Shown one piece after another: positions 1-7,051 of a DNA stretch of 12,434 nucleotides. Under the pieces are notes generated by a model. The model searched no databases. It was given only the letters and a program-made list of their open reading frames with translations, and was not told where the DNA came from. This DNA is from Pseudomonadota bacterium. GTDB taxonomy: Bacteria > Pseudomonadota > Gammaproteobacteria > PS1 > Pseudothioglobaceae. The stretch covers positions 1 to 12,434 of the forward strand of contig JAHZKM010000003.1 in NCBI GenBank assembly GCA_022600395.1, in the 5' to 3' direction. Each line of letters begins with the position of its first letter. Position 1 is the first letter of the stretch. A program made the position numbers and the translations under genes.

Positions 1-173
1 GTACGCGCCGTGAAGAGTTAATTACCGATGAAAAAGAATTGCAAAAATTGTGGATTTTGCGAAAAATTCTGCATCCTATGGATACCGTAGAGGCGGCAGA
101 GTTTTTGATAGATCGATTAAAACTAACTAAAACAAACGACGAATTCTTTGCTTCTATGTCACAAAAGAAATAA
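1..173 (+). CDS. rho: Transcription termination factor Rho, C-terminal end (partial)
   Basis: The frame opening at base 3 gives 56 residues and stops at TAA 171-173; the gene begins outside the window. Rho is the hexameric RNA-dependent ATPase helicase that ends transcription at unstructured C-rich RNA. The visible part is the last stretch of the RecA-like motor domain and the C-terminal tail. It contains TRREEL, KLWILRKILHPMD, EFLIDRL and KTNDEFF, which match the very conserved end of Rho (in E. coli a TRKEEL...LQKMWILRKI...KTNDDFF pattern). The ATPase and RNA-binding loops lie outside the window. The gene ends 29 bases before lptF, and a palindrome in that gap may separate the two. Confidence in the family is high despite the short fragment because this tail is diagnostic. 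Confidence 0.93.
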   Translation, partial: TRREELITDEKELQKLWILRKILHPMDTVEAAEFLIDRLKLTKTNDEFFASMSQKK

Positions 174-181
174 TTATTCGC

Positions 182-203
182 TGCTTTAAGTATACTTAAA
201 GCA
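182..203. promoter_or_regulatory. 22-bp perfect palindrome abutting the lptF start codon
   Basis: Bases 182-203 read identically on both strands (half-site TGCTTTAAGTA followed by its exact complement), and the last base is the A of the lptF ATG. As RNA it could fold into a stem of about 9 bp with a 4-base TATA loop, covering the place where a Shine-Dalgarno sequence would sit. No U-run follows, so it is not a standard intrinsic terminator. As DNA it has the symmetry of a dimeric repressor operator. It could be an operator, a translational block on lptF or an mRNA processing/stabilising hairpin after rho. The palindrome is a direct observation; its role is unknown. Confidence 0.5.
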
Positions 204-1354
204 TGCACATTTCTTCAGTCGTCAAACAGGCCTTTAAATTACAAAATAGCATTCTTGCTAAATATTTAGTACGTAACGTATTAATGATGACAGCCGCTGT
301 TTTTTTGGTTATAGGCCTGGTGATATTTGGCAATCAACTAGTTCTGGTGATTAAAGAAAGTCTAGAAGAAGGAATCCCAATTGCTGACTTATTGCCTTTG
401 GTTAGTTTTAAAATGATTCGAGATATTCCGTTAATCTTATCTTTATCGCTATTTTTAGCGATTATTATAGCAATTAGCAAGTCCTACAAAGATTCTGAAG
501 CAGTGGTTATGAATTCTTTAGGTATTGGCGATAAACATTTAATGGTGTTTATTCAGCCAGTTGTGATCATGATTTTTATCTTTATTTTGTTTTTAACAAC
601 GGTTGCTGTTCCTTGGTCAAAGCAACAGCGAAGTATGATTATGGATCGCAGTGAAAATGCTTCTGAATTTTCCTTTATTAAAGAGGGCGAGTTTCAGGAA
701 TTTAAAGAGGGCGAGTTGGTTTTTTACGCATCTAAAGTGAAAGGCGTCGAGGGTGGATCAACCCAAGATATGGAGGATATTTTTATTTATACTTTAGTGG
801 ATAATCAGCCTATTATCACTCTAGCAGCTCAGGCGCAAAAGTACACTAACGAGCAAACTAAGAGTGTTTATTTACGTCTAAAAGATGGCACAAGATACCA
901 TGGGTTTCCATCGACTGCTAATAAGAAAATTCTTAATTTTGATCAATATGATTTGCAGATTATTGATGGCCAGAAACGCCATAATATAAATACCGTAATC
1001 AAAACCGAATCAAAGCCTACTTCAGCATTGTTATTCTCTAGCAATATTTCAGAGATTGCAGAGTGGCAATGGCGAATATCACAGCCTATTAGTGTATTTA
1101 TATTGTCAATTTTTGCAATTTTATTAGGCAAAACTTCGCCTCGTGGTGGTAAGAATTTGGGTGTGCTAGTAGGTGTCTTGGTGTTTATTGTTTACAATAA
1201 TGCATTATTAATGGCCAAATCAAGTCTAGAGCGCGGCGAGATAGCGGCTTGGATAGGATTATGGTGGGTGCATTTATTAGTATTATTTGTTATTTTTGCT
1301 TTTTACACATACCGCCATGGAAAGTTAAGTCAATTGATCAGCAAACCTTTTTAG
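203..1354 (+). CDS. lptF: LPS export ABC transporter permease LptF
   Basis: The 383-residue product is an inner-membrane permease of the YjgP/YjgQ family. With LptG and the LptB2 ATPase it extracts lipopolysaccharide from the inner membrane and passes it to the periplasmic LptC/A bridge. Family signs are a YLVRNVL start to the first helix (about 28-48), helices near 74-94 and 116-136, the segment KSYKDSEAVVMNSLGI after helix 2 (E. coli has LYTESEITVMHACGL), a periplasmic beta-jellyroll domain at about 150-285, and three C-terminal helices (about 296-368) carrying SPRGGKNLG. Length is close to E. coli LptF (366). The N-terminus is about 15-20 residues longer than usual, but no other ATG precedes the first helix, so 203 is kept; it lacks a clear Shine-Dalgarno sequence. 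LptG, normally the next gene, is not here: queF follows after 64 bases. LptF rather than LptG is preferred on overall resemblance; the two are homologous and a swap cannot be fully excluded. Confidence 0.85.
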   Translation: MHISSVVKQAFKLQNSILAKYLVRNVLMMTAAVFLVIGLVIFGNQLVLVIKESLEEGIPIADLLPLVSFKMIRDIPLILSLSLFLAIIIAISKSYKDSEAVVMNSLGIGDKHLMVFIQPVVIMIFIFILFLTTVAVPWSKQQRSMIMDRSENASEFSFIKEGEFQEFKEGELVFYASKVKGVEGGSTQDMEDIFIYTLVDNQPIITLAAQAQKYTNEQTKSVYLRLKDGTRYHGFPSTANKKILNFDQYDLQIIDGQKRHNINTVIKTESKPTSALLFSSNISEIAEWQWRISQPISVFILSIFAILLGKTSPRGGKNLGVLVGVLVFIVYNNALLMAKSSLERGEIAAWIGLWWVHLLVLFVIFAFYTYRHGKLSQLISKPF

Positions 1355-1362
1355 CATCACTA

Positions 1363-1391
1363 TTTAAACATGCTTAATAGGTGTGTAAAAT
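1363..1391 (+). promoter_or_regulatory. Possible sigma70 promoter for the queF-pcnB operon
   Basis: In the 64-base gap after lptF there is a TTTAAA element (1363-1368, four of six matches to TTGACA), a 17-base spacer and TAAAAT (1386-1391, five of six matches to TATAAT). Transcription would start near 1398, about 20 bases before the queF ATG at 1419. In AT-rich DNA such matches arise by chance, so this is a moderate prediction. Confidence 0.35.
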
Positions 1392-1418
1392 AGTATCATT
1401 TTTCAATCTAAAGAAATC

Positions 1419-1817
1419 ATGTCTTCACATCCTACTAAAGAACTTGAAGTTTTTGACAATCCTAATCCTGAGCGCGATTTTGTTATTCAGATCGATATGC
1501 CAGAATTTACTTGTCTATGTCCTAAAACTGGTCAGCCAGATTTTGCTACTTTACATTTGGAATATATTGCAGATCAGGCTTGTGTTGAGCTGAAATCATT
1601 AAAAATGTATATTTGGTCATTTCGTGATGAAGGTGCTTTTCATGAAGCAGTTACTAATGAAATTTTAAATGATCTAGTCAAAGCAACGAATCCAAGATTT
1701 ATGCGCTTAAAGGCGATCTTTAATGTGCGTGGTGGCGTTTATACAACTGTTGTTGCAGAACATCAACAAAATGGGTGGAGTCCTAAACCGATTGTCAATC
1801 TTCAACATCTTTCGTAA
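1419..1817 (+). CDS. queF: NADPH-dependent 7-cyano-7-deazaguanine (preQ0) reductase, short YkvM-type QueF
   Basis: QueF reduces the nitrile of preQ0 to the aminomethyl group of preQ1 with two NADPH, a cytosolic step of queuosine synthesis for tRNA wobble position 34. The 132-residue length is that of the unimodal (B. subtilis YkvM-like) type, not the tandem-domain E. coli type of about 280 residues. The active-site segment [13 protein letters not shown] is intact: Cys34 is the expected thioimide nucleophile and Asp41 the proton donor, with the same seven-residue spacing as Cys55/Asp62 in B. subtilis. The QueF signature [10 protein letters not shown] is at 57-66, followed by FRDEGAFHE. The start at 1419 gives the normal N-terminus; upstream bases TAAAGAA are a weak ribosome site. 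The 3' end overlaps the start of pcnB in another frame. No other queuosine gene is in the window. Confidence 0.95.
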   Translation: MSSHPTKELEVFDNPNPERDFVIQIDMPEFTCLCPKTGQPDFATLHLEYIADQACVELKSLKMYIWSFRDEGAFHEAVTNEILNDLVKATNPRFMRLKAIFNVRGGVYTTVVAEHQQNGWSPKPIVNLQHLS

Positions 1818-2967
1818 AAAGAAGTCAGCTAATATTATTCGTCAAGCAGTTGATTTTGATCAAAAACTGCTTGATAGAGACGCCATAAAAGTTGTTAAAA
1901 CCATTAACAAAGCAGGCTTTGAGGCTTATTTAGTGGGTGGTTGTGTGCGTGATCTATTATTAGGGCTTAAGCCTAAAGATTTTGACATTGCAACTAATGC
2001 CAAGCCTGAGCAGATTCACAAACTTTTTAAACGTTCACGCTTAATTGGCAGACGCTTTCGCTTGGTGCATGTTATGTTTTCAGCGAGAAAATATTTAGAA
2101 GTGGCTACCTTTAGATCAGGCCAGGTTAAAACCGCTAAAAGTGGAGTGATTGTTCGTGATAACTGCTATGGAAAGATCGAAGAGGATGTAGTTCGTCGTG
2201 ATTTTAGAATTAACGCACTATATTATGATATCAATACTAAAGAAGTAATTGATTATATTGGCGGTTTGCAGGATATTCAATCTAAAACCATTCATATTAT
2301 TGGCAAACCTATAGTGCGATTTGAACAGGATCCTGTACGCATGATCAGAGCGGTTAGATTTCAAACAAAACTTGACTTTAGACTCAGTGGTGAAATTAAA
2401 AAAGCCATTCATCAACAAGCGCCACTTCTTAGCAATATCTCGCCAGCTCGATTATATGAAGAGTGTATTAAACTATTTCATAACGAATATGGATTTCAAG
2501 TATTTGAACGTTTAGAGCAATATGATTTATTAAAGCATTTATTTAAGCAAACACGTAAGAATGAATTTGTTAAAGTTGCACTGAACAACACTTCTAATCG
2601 AATTAAAAGAAACAAGCCAGTTACCCCTGCTTTTTTATTTGCAGTATTTTTATGGCAAGCGCAAAATGAGCGTTTTCAATTGATCAAGAAAAAACAAAAA
2701 AGCACTTATTTAGCTATGAGTCAGGCTTCTGAAGAAGTTATTATTAATCAAATTAAGCAAGTGTCTTTGCCAAGATGGCTCACAGCGCGCATCAAGGATA
2801 CCTGGATGATGCAAAATCGATTAGAAAGAATGCAGCCTAAAAAAGTGGATGACCTTCTCGCAAACAAAGGTTTTCGTATGGCTTATGATTTTTTAGTATT
2901 GCGCTCTCAAAGTATCAATCCTGAACTTAAATCTGTCGCTGATTTTTGGACAAAAGCGCAGAAATAA
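1771..2967 (+). CDS. pcnB: Poly(A) polymerase I
   Basis: PcnB adds 3' poly(A) tails to RNAs, marking them for decay by exonucleases; it belongs to the class II nucleotidyltransferases shared with CCA-adding enzymes. Seen in the 398-residue product: the [12 protein letters not shown] loop (Gly56-Gly57), the metal-binding pair Asp70 and Asp72 in [28 protein letters not shown] and [12 protein letters not shown] (142 on), then the RNA-binding helical region with [11 protein letters not shown] and [17 protein letters not shown] and the overall length favour PcnB over a CCA transferase. It ends with about the segment where the E. coli protein (about 450-465 residues) continues into an Arg/Lys-rich tail; that tail is absent here. 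The start is uncertain: ATG 1771 overlaps queF by 47 bases and has no Shine-Dalgarno sequence, while TTG 1792 has GGTGGAG upstream and would give 391 residues. The frame is open upstream to 1723. The stop overlaps the next gene as TAATG. Confidence 0.92.
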   Translation: MGGVLNRLSIFNIFRKKKSANIIRQAVDFDQKLLDRDAIKVVKTINKAGFEAYLVGGCVRDLLLGLKPKDFDIATNAKPEQIHKLFKRSRLIGRRFRLVHVMFSARKYLEVATFRSGQVKTAKSGVIVRDNCYGKIEEDVVRRDFRINALYYDINTKEVIDYIGGLQDIQSKTIHIIGKPIVRFEQDPVRMIRAVRFQTKLDFRLSGEIKKAIHQQAPLLSNISPARLYEECIKLFHNEYGFQVFERLEQYDLLKHLFKQTRKNEFVKVALNNTSNRIKRNKPVTPAFLFAVFLWQAQNERFQLIKKKQKSTYLAMSQASEEVIINQIKQVSLPRWLTARIKDTWMMQNRLERMQPKKVDDLLANKGFRMAYDFLVLRSQSINPELKSVADFWTKAQK

Positions 2968-3800
2968 TGCGCTCAGTCTTAATCACAGGCTGCTCTAGTG
3001 GAATTGGATTGTGCCTTGCTCAAGGCTTAAAGGCAGCAGGATACCGTGTTTTCGCAACTGCCAGAAAGCTAGAAGATGTTAATAATCTTAGTCGTTTAGG
3101 GTTTGAGGCATATCATCTGGATCTTGCCTCTTCTGCTTCTATTCAACTTGCTGTTAGTGAGATTTTTTCGCAATCAGATACTTTGTATGGGTTAATTCAT
3201 AATGGCGCTTATGGACAGGTTGGCGCTTTAGAGGATGTTTCTAGAGAGGCGCTCGAAGCTCAATTTCAAGCTAATGTATTTGGTTGGCACGAGCTAACTA
3301 ATTTAATTTTACCAAGTATGAAGCAAAATAATAGGGGCAGAGTTATCTACTTAAGCTCTGTATTAGGTTTTGTTGCCATGCCTTTTCGAGGTCCATACAA
3401 TGCATCAAAATTTGCTATTGAAGGGTTGGTAGATACCCTTAGATTAGAGCTTATTAATACTCGCATACAATTATCACTTATTCAGCCCGGGCCGATAGAA
3501 TCTCAATTTAGAGCCAATGCTTATTTAGCTTTTAAAGCACATGTTGACATGAATAAGAGCGACTATAAAGAGAATTACCAAGGTATGATACAGCGTTTAA
3601 GATCATCTAAGTTAGCTGCATATACGCTGGCACCTGAAGCGGTGTTAACCTGCGCGATACATGCATTAGAGTCACCTAAGGCTAAAATTCATTATAGAGT
3701 TACTTTTCCAACCAAGCTATTCGCATTGTTGAAAAGAATGTTACCCAGTCGAATTATGGATAAAATACTCTCTAAAGCAGGCGGCGGAGGCAAGCGATAA
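2967..3800 (+). CDS. YbbO-like short-chain dehydrogenase/reductase
   Basis: This 277-residue cytosolic oxidoreductase has the classical SDR plan: cofactor loop TGCSSGIG at 7-14, an acidic DLAS segment after beta3, HNGAYG at about 78-83 in place of the usual NNAG, catalytic Ser131 in YLSSV, and Tyr144/Lys148 in YNASK. The PGPI segment and the end RMLPSRIMDKIL match E. coli YbbO (which ends KRLLPGRVMDKIL), described as an NADP-dependent aldehyde reductase. Arg33 in TARK after the second strand suggests NADP preference. The substrate here is not known. The chosen ATG overlaps the pcnB stop by one base (TAATG), implying translational coupling; an in-frame ATG at 2946 would add seven residues and is less likely. 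xseB starts three bases after its stop, so it sits inside the operon, with no obvious metabolic link to its neighbours. Confidence 0.88.
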   Translation: MRSVLITGCSSGIGLCLAQGLKAAGYRVFATARKLEDVNNLSRLGFEAYHLDLASSASIQLAVSEIFSQSDTLYGLIHNGAYGQVGALEDVSREALEAQFQANVFGWHELTNLILPSMKQNNRGRVIYLSSVLGFVAMPFRGPYNASKFAIEGLVDTLRLELINTRIQLSLIQPGPIESQFRANAYLAFKAHVDMNKSDYKENYQGMIQRLRSSKLAAYTLAPEAVLTCAIHALESPKAKIHYRVTFPTKLFALLKRMLPSRIMDKILSKAGGGGKR

Positions 3801-3803
3801 ACT

Positions 3804-4028
3804 ATGACTAAAAAATTTGATTTTAATAAAGGTCTATCTGATCTTGAAGAAATTGTTAAAACAATGGAATCGGGTGATTTAAGCCTAGAAGACTCATTAG
3901 CTTATTTTTCCAAAGGCGTTGAGCTGACTAAATCTTGTCAATTAGCATTGGATAGTGCTAGTCAAAAAATCTCAAAACTCACTGAGCAAGACGGCTTCAA
4001 AAGTGAAACACCTCTGGAAGATTCATAA
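3804..4028 (+). CDS. xseB: Exodeoxyribonuclease VII small subunit
   Basis: XseB is the short helical subunit that binds in several copies to XseA to form exonuclease VII, which degrades single-stranded DNA to oligonucleotides. The 74-residue product has the standard two-helix pattern: FDFNKGLSDLEEIVKTMESGDLSLEDSLAYFSKGVEL, close to the E. coli sequence (LEEIV..LE.G.L.LE..L..FE.G..L), then a second helix and a variable acidic tail. A GGAGG sequence at 3786-3790, inside the preceding gene, may serve as ribosome site although its 13-base spacing is long. xseB immediately upstream of ispA is a very common bacterial pair. XseA is not in the window. Confidence 0.94.
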   Translation: MTKKFDFNKGLSDLEEIVKTMESGDLSLEDSLAYFSKGVELTKSCQLALDSASQKISKLTEQDGFKSETPLEDS

Positions 4029-4037
4029 AAAATCTGT

Positions 4038-4889
4038 ATGCAGTTTGAACAATACACTAGCAGAGTTGATGCCAAACTTGACTACTATTTAACGAAGCAA
4101 GGCTCACTAACTGAGGCTATGCGCTATAGTGTGCTTGCCGGTGGAAAGCGCTTTAGGCCAATATTGACTTATTGTGTAGCAGATATGTTTGGCACTCGCT
4201 TGGAGCAAGTAGATTCAAGCAGTTGTGCAGTTGAATTTATCCATGCGTATTCACTCATTCACGATGATCTTCCAGCCATGGATGATGACGATATCCGCCA
4301 TAATCAGCCTGCGTGCCATAAGCGTTTTGATGAAGCTCAAGCTATTTTAGCGGGTGATGGACTTCAGGCTTTGGCTTTTGAGGTATTAGTTAATGATCCC
4401 TTGTTAGATAGCCAGGTAAAAGTTGACCTACTATCAACACTAACACATGCTGCCTTTGAAATGGCAGAAGGCCAAGCAATTGATCTATCTATTGTTGATC
4501 AAGCGGTTGATATTACAGTTCTTGAAAACATGCACCGTAAAAAAACAGGCGCTTTGTTGAGTTGTGCGGTTGATTTGGGGGCGCTTGTTGCACAATGTAG
4601 TCAGCAAGATCGTGAAATCTTAAGAGATTTTTCTCAAGCCATTGGTTTGGCTTATCAGATACAAGATGATGTGTTAGATGTGGAGGCTCCAGTTGGTGTG
4701 TTAGGCAAACAGCAGCACTCAGATAGTGAGAAAAACAAGCCTACTTATCCTGCTATTATTGGATTACAACCCTCTAAAGAAGCGTATCAAGCGCTTTACA
4801 CGCAAGCTAGTAATTGTTTAGGTCAGCTTAGTATCGATTCGACAAAGTTGCAATCACTTATTCATAAATTGCAGGTCAGGGAATTTTAG
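4038..4889 (+). CDS. ispA: Farnesyl diphosphate synthase (geranyltranstransferase)
   Basis: IspA condenses isopentenyl diphosphate with dimethylallyl and then geranyl diphosphate to make the C15 farnesyl diphosphate used for undecaprenyl phosphate, quinone side chains and other isoprenoids. Evidence in the 283 residues: GGKRFRP at 35-41, the first aspartate-rich motif DDLPAMDDDD (76-85), HRKKTGAL at 166-173, and the second motif QIQDDVLD (Asp210, Asp211, Asp214), each binding Mg-diphosphate. HAYSLIHDDLPAMDDDD is nearly identical to E. coli IspA, and two residues between the aspartates of the first motif place it among bacterial short-chain FPP synthases. The GGQALDL segment of E. coli is AEGQAIDL here, keeping the Gln and Asp. 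It starts nine bases after xseB without a clear Shine-Dalgarno sequence. dxs, the frequent third member of xseB-ispA-dxs, is missing. The stop overlaps the end of fabH by four bases. Confidence 0.95.
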   Translation: MQFEQYTSRVDAKLDYYLTKQGSLTEAMRYSVLAGGKRFRPILTYCVADMFGTRLEQVDSSSCAVEFIHAYSLIHDDLPAMDDDDIRHNQPACHKRFDEAQAILAGDGLQALAFEVLVNDPLLDSQVKVDLLSTLTHAAFEMAEGQAIDLSIVDQAVDITVLENMHRKKTGALLSCAVDLGALVAQCSQQDREILRDFSQAIGLAYQIQDDVLDVEAPVGVLGKQQHSDSEKNKPTYPAIIGLQPSKEAYQALYTQASNCLGQLSIDSTKLQSLIHKLQVREF

Positions 4890-5830
4890 AATTGTACTAA
4901 AACACTACCCCAACTAAAACCACCGCCAATACCTTCCATTAGAAGATTATCTCCTTTTTTGATTCGCCCGTCTCTAACAGCTGTGTCGAGTGCTAGCGGA
5001 ATAGAAGCAGCAGAGGTATTACCATGGTTAGCTAAAGTGACAATAACCTTATCCATAGGTGTTTTGATGCGTTTAGCAACGCTTGAAATAATACGAATAT
5101 TAGCCTGATGAGGCACCATCCAATCGAGCTCTTCAGGGCTCATATTAACCTCTTTTAAAGTTTCTTCTGCTAATTCAGAAAGGCGATTAACTGCAATTTT
5201 AAAAACTTCATTGCCCGCCATTTCAATAAAGCCAGTTTCGTTAATAACGTTATTGTTAACTTGTAAAGAAGATAGATAAGTGCCATCACTAAACAATTTG
5301 GAATGTAAGATGCCTGTTTCTTCACTGCCAGTGAGAACAACTGCACCAGCGCCATCACCAAAGAGAATAGCGGTAGAGCGATCGCTCCAATCAACAATTC
5401 TTGACATGGTTTCACTGCCAACCACTAAAATATTTTTAGCAGCGCCTGTTTTAATGTATTGTTCAGCTGTTGTTAATGCAAAGATAAAGCCGGCGCAAAC
5501 AGATTGCAAATCAAAAGCAGGGCATGTGGCACCAATTGCTTTTTGTAGCATAGTTGCTGTGGCCGGGAAAATTTTATCAGGTGTAGTGGTTGCAAGAATG
5601 ATTAAGTCAAGTTCGGATGCGTCAATACCCGCCATTTCAAGTGCTTTTATTGAGGCATTTTCAGCTAAGTCACAGGTACTTTCATTAACAACTACATGGC
5701 GTTGTTTAATGCCTGTGCGAGTTGTAATCCACTCATCTGTTGTATCAATAGATTTAGAAAGGTCATCATTAGTGATAACTTTTGACGGTAGATAGCTTCC
5801 TGTACCAATAATTCGTGCAAATTTATTCAT
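4886..5830 (-). CDS. fabH: Beta-ketoacyl-ACP synthase III
   Basis: FabH starts type II fatty acid synthesis by condensing acetyl-CoA (or another acyl-CoA) with malonyl-ACP. The 314-residue product has the complete catalytic triad: Cys112 in SVCAGF, His241 in VPHQANIRI and Asn271 in NHGNTSAAS, compared with Cys112, His244 and Asn274 in E. coli. Other family marks are IIGTGSYLP at the N-terminus, DEWITTRTGI (33-41), FGDGAGAVVL (157-166) and the C-terminal GGGFSWGSVLV. GTGSYLP and the Cys-His-Asn set separate it from FabB/F, which use Cys-His-His. Its start overlaps the plsX stop by eight bases, and GGAG (5835-5838) lies four bases upstream, so translation is probably coupled. It is the last gene of the operon; fabD, fabG and acpP, which often follow, do not. 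Confidence 0.96.
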   Translation of the reverse strand: MNKFARIIGTGSYLPSKVITNDDLSKSIDTTDEWITTRTGIKQRHVVVNESTCDLAENASIKALEMAGIDASELDLIILATTTPDKIFPATATMLQKAIGATCPAFDLQSVCAGFIFALTTAEQYIKTGAAKNILVVGSETMSRIVDWSDRSTAILFGDGAGAVVLTGSEETGILHSKLFSDGTYLSSLQVNNNVINETGFIEMAGNEVFKIAVNRLSELAEETLKEVNMSPEELDWMVPHQANIRIISSVAKRIKTPMDKVIVTLANHGNTSAASIPLALDTAVRDGRIKKGDNLLMEGIGGGFSWGSVLVQF

Positions 5831-6845
5831 TTTTCTCCAATTCTATTGAAACTTGGGAGGATATTTTATCGATAATTTTAGCATTGACTTCGGTATAGGC
5901 TTCAGAGATTGCCATAAAGAATGAGTCACTATCAGCACCACCATGGCTTTTAACAACAATACCGCGCAAACCTAATAAGCTAGCTCCATTGTATTTACCA
6001 GGATCTAAACTAGATTTAAAATCTTTTAGAACGGGGGTTGCGATCAGAGCAACAATTTTAGTAAGCCAGTTGCGTGTAAATGCACGTTTTAAGTAATGAC
6101 TCATCATGCTAGCAACCCCTTCGCTCGCCTTAAGAGCAATGTTTCCTTCAAAGCCATCGCACACAACCAAGTCAACGCTGCCTTTATAGATATCATCGCC
6201 TTCCACAAAACCTTGGTAGTTTAAATTTGAAGCTTTGAGTAATTCCGAAGTTTTTTTAATCTTGTCATTGCCTTTCATTTCTTCTTCACCAACATTTAAA
6301 AGGCCGACTGTGGGTTGAGAGATATTTTCAGTTTGCTCAACGGCAATCGAGCCCATGGTGGCAAACTCGAGTAATGCTTGAGGGCTTGAGTCAACATTAG
6401 CACCTAAATCCAGCATATGAGTATGACCAGTCATAGTTGGCATGCGCCCCATAATAGCTGGCCTGTCGATACCTTGAATCGTCTTAAGAACAAAGCGAGA
6501 AATAGCCATCAGAGCGCCAGTATTACCTGCGCTCACACAAGCATCTACAGTATTAGATTTAACCAAATTAATAGCAACACGCATAGAAGAATCTTTTTTC
6601 TTACGAAGTGCCATTGCTGGAGATTCGTTCATTAATACAACTTCCGAAGTATGAACAATCTTAATTCGAGTAGTTGTATTATTGGCAGGAGAGTGTTTAT
6701 TAAGTTCAGCTTCAATTTCTGACTGGTCACCGACAAAAGTTAATTGCAAGTCTTGAAATACACCCAGAGCTTTGATACCTGCCTCAACAGTGACAGGTAT
6801 ACCATGATCTCCCCCTGAGGCATCAATTGATACCTTGATAATCAT
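5823..6845 (-). CDS. plsX: Phosphate acyltransferase PlsX
   Basis: PlsX converts acyl-ACP plus phosphate to acyl-phosphate, the acyl donor for PlsY in making lysophosphatidic acid; it is a peripheral membrane enzyme. The 340 residues open with the PlsX signature IDASGGDHG (usually DAMGGDxG), then ASVSAGNTGALM-like ACVSAGNTGALM, the RPAIMGRMPT segment, LDLGANVD, LLNVGEEEMKG and DLVVCDGFEGNIALK, all in the usual order and length. The middle of the signature is Ser rather than Met (DASGG), a small change seen directly. It lies seven bases downstream of rpmF and overlaps fabH, the conserved rpmF-plsX-fabH order. The start ATG at 6845 follows directly after CCCC and has no clear Shine-Dalgarno sequence, so expression may depend on coupling to rpmF. 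Confidence 0.95.
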   Translation of the reverse strand: MIIKVSIDASGGDHGIPVTVEAGIKALGVFQDLQLTFVGDQSEIEAELNKHSPANNTTTRIKIVHTSEVVLMNESPAMALRKKKDSSMRVAINLVKSNTVDACVSAGNTGALMAISRFVLKTIQGIDRPAIMGRMPTMTGHTHMLDLGANVDSSPQALLEFATMGSIAVEQTENISQPTVGLLNVGEEEMKGNDKIKKTSELLKASNLNYQGFVEGDDIYKGSVDLVVCDGFEGNIALKASEGVASMMSHYLKRAFTRNWLTKIVALIATPVLKDFKSSLDPGKYNGASLLGLRGIVVKSHGGADSDSFFMAISEAYTEVNAKIIDKISSQVSIELEKNE

Positions 6846-6852
6846 GGGGTAA

Positions 6853-7047
6853 TTAAGCTTCTACTTCTTGAACGTCTTTTGTGTTGATAACTTTTTTTCC
6901 ACGGTAGTAACCATCTGCAGTCACATGGTGACGCAGATGAGTTTCACCTGTTTCTTGATCTTCTGATAATGAAGGACTTGTTAATGCATTATGTGAACGA
7001 CGCATGCCTCTTTTTGAAGGGGTTTTTCTACTTTTTTGTACAGCCAT
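6853..7047 (-). CDS. rpmF: 50S ribosomal protein L32
   Basis: L32 is a small basic protein of the large ribosomal subunit. The 64-residue product begins [20 protein letters not shown] and continues with [18 protein letters not shown], nearly identical to the E. coli protein. It has no zinc-binding cysteines, so it is the Cys-free form and would not be zinc-responsive. The C-terminus is about seven residues longer than the 57-residue E. coli protein and acidic (DVQEVEA). A strong ribosome site AAGGAG (7055-7060) sits seven bases upstream, inside the last codons of yceD, matching the high expression expected for a ribosomal protein. It is the second gene of the yceD-rpmF-plsX-fabH operon. Confidence 0.97.
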   Translation of the reverse strand: MAVQKSRKTPSKRGMRRSHNALTSPSLSEDQETGETHLRHHVTADGYYRGKKVINTKDVQEVEA

Positions 7048-7051
7048 CTTT

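Noticed and set aside
1381..1593. 70-codon plus-strand open frame starting near the lptF-queF gap
   Set aside because: It overlaps queF in another frame, and its Leu/Ile-rich translation follows from the AT-rich DNA; queF has full family motifs.
1723..1770. Upstream extension of pcnB to ATG 1723
   Set aside because: The added 16 residues lie deep inside queF, have no match to PcnB N-termini as I recall them and no ribosome site.
4884..4902. Hairpin TTTTAG/CTAAAA at the ispA-fabH junction
   Set aside because: Six mostly A-T pairs with a seven-base loop and no U-tract are too weak for an intrinsic terminator.
5280..5795. 171-codon open frame on the plus strand opposite fabH
   Set aside because: It is antisense to a secure fabH with an intact catalytic triad, lacks a ribosome site, and its Ser/Val/Ala-rich translation looks like an out-of-phase shadow.
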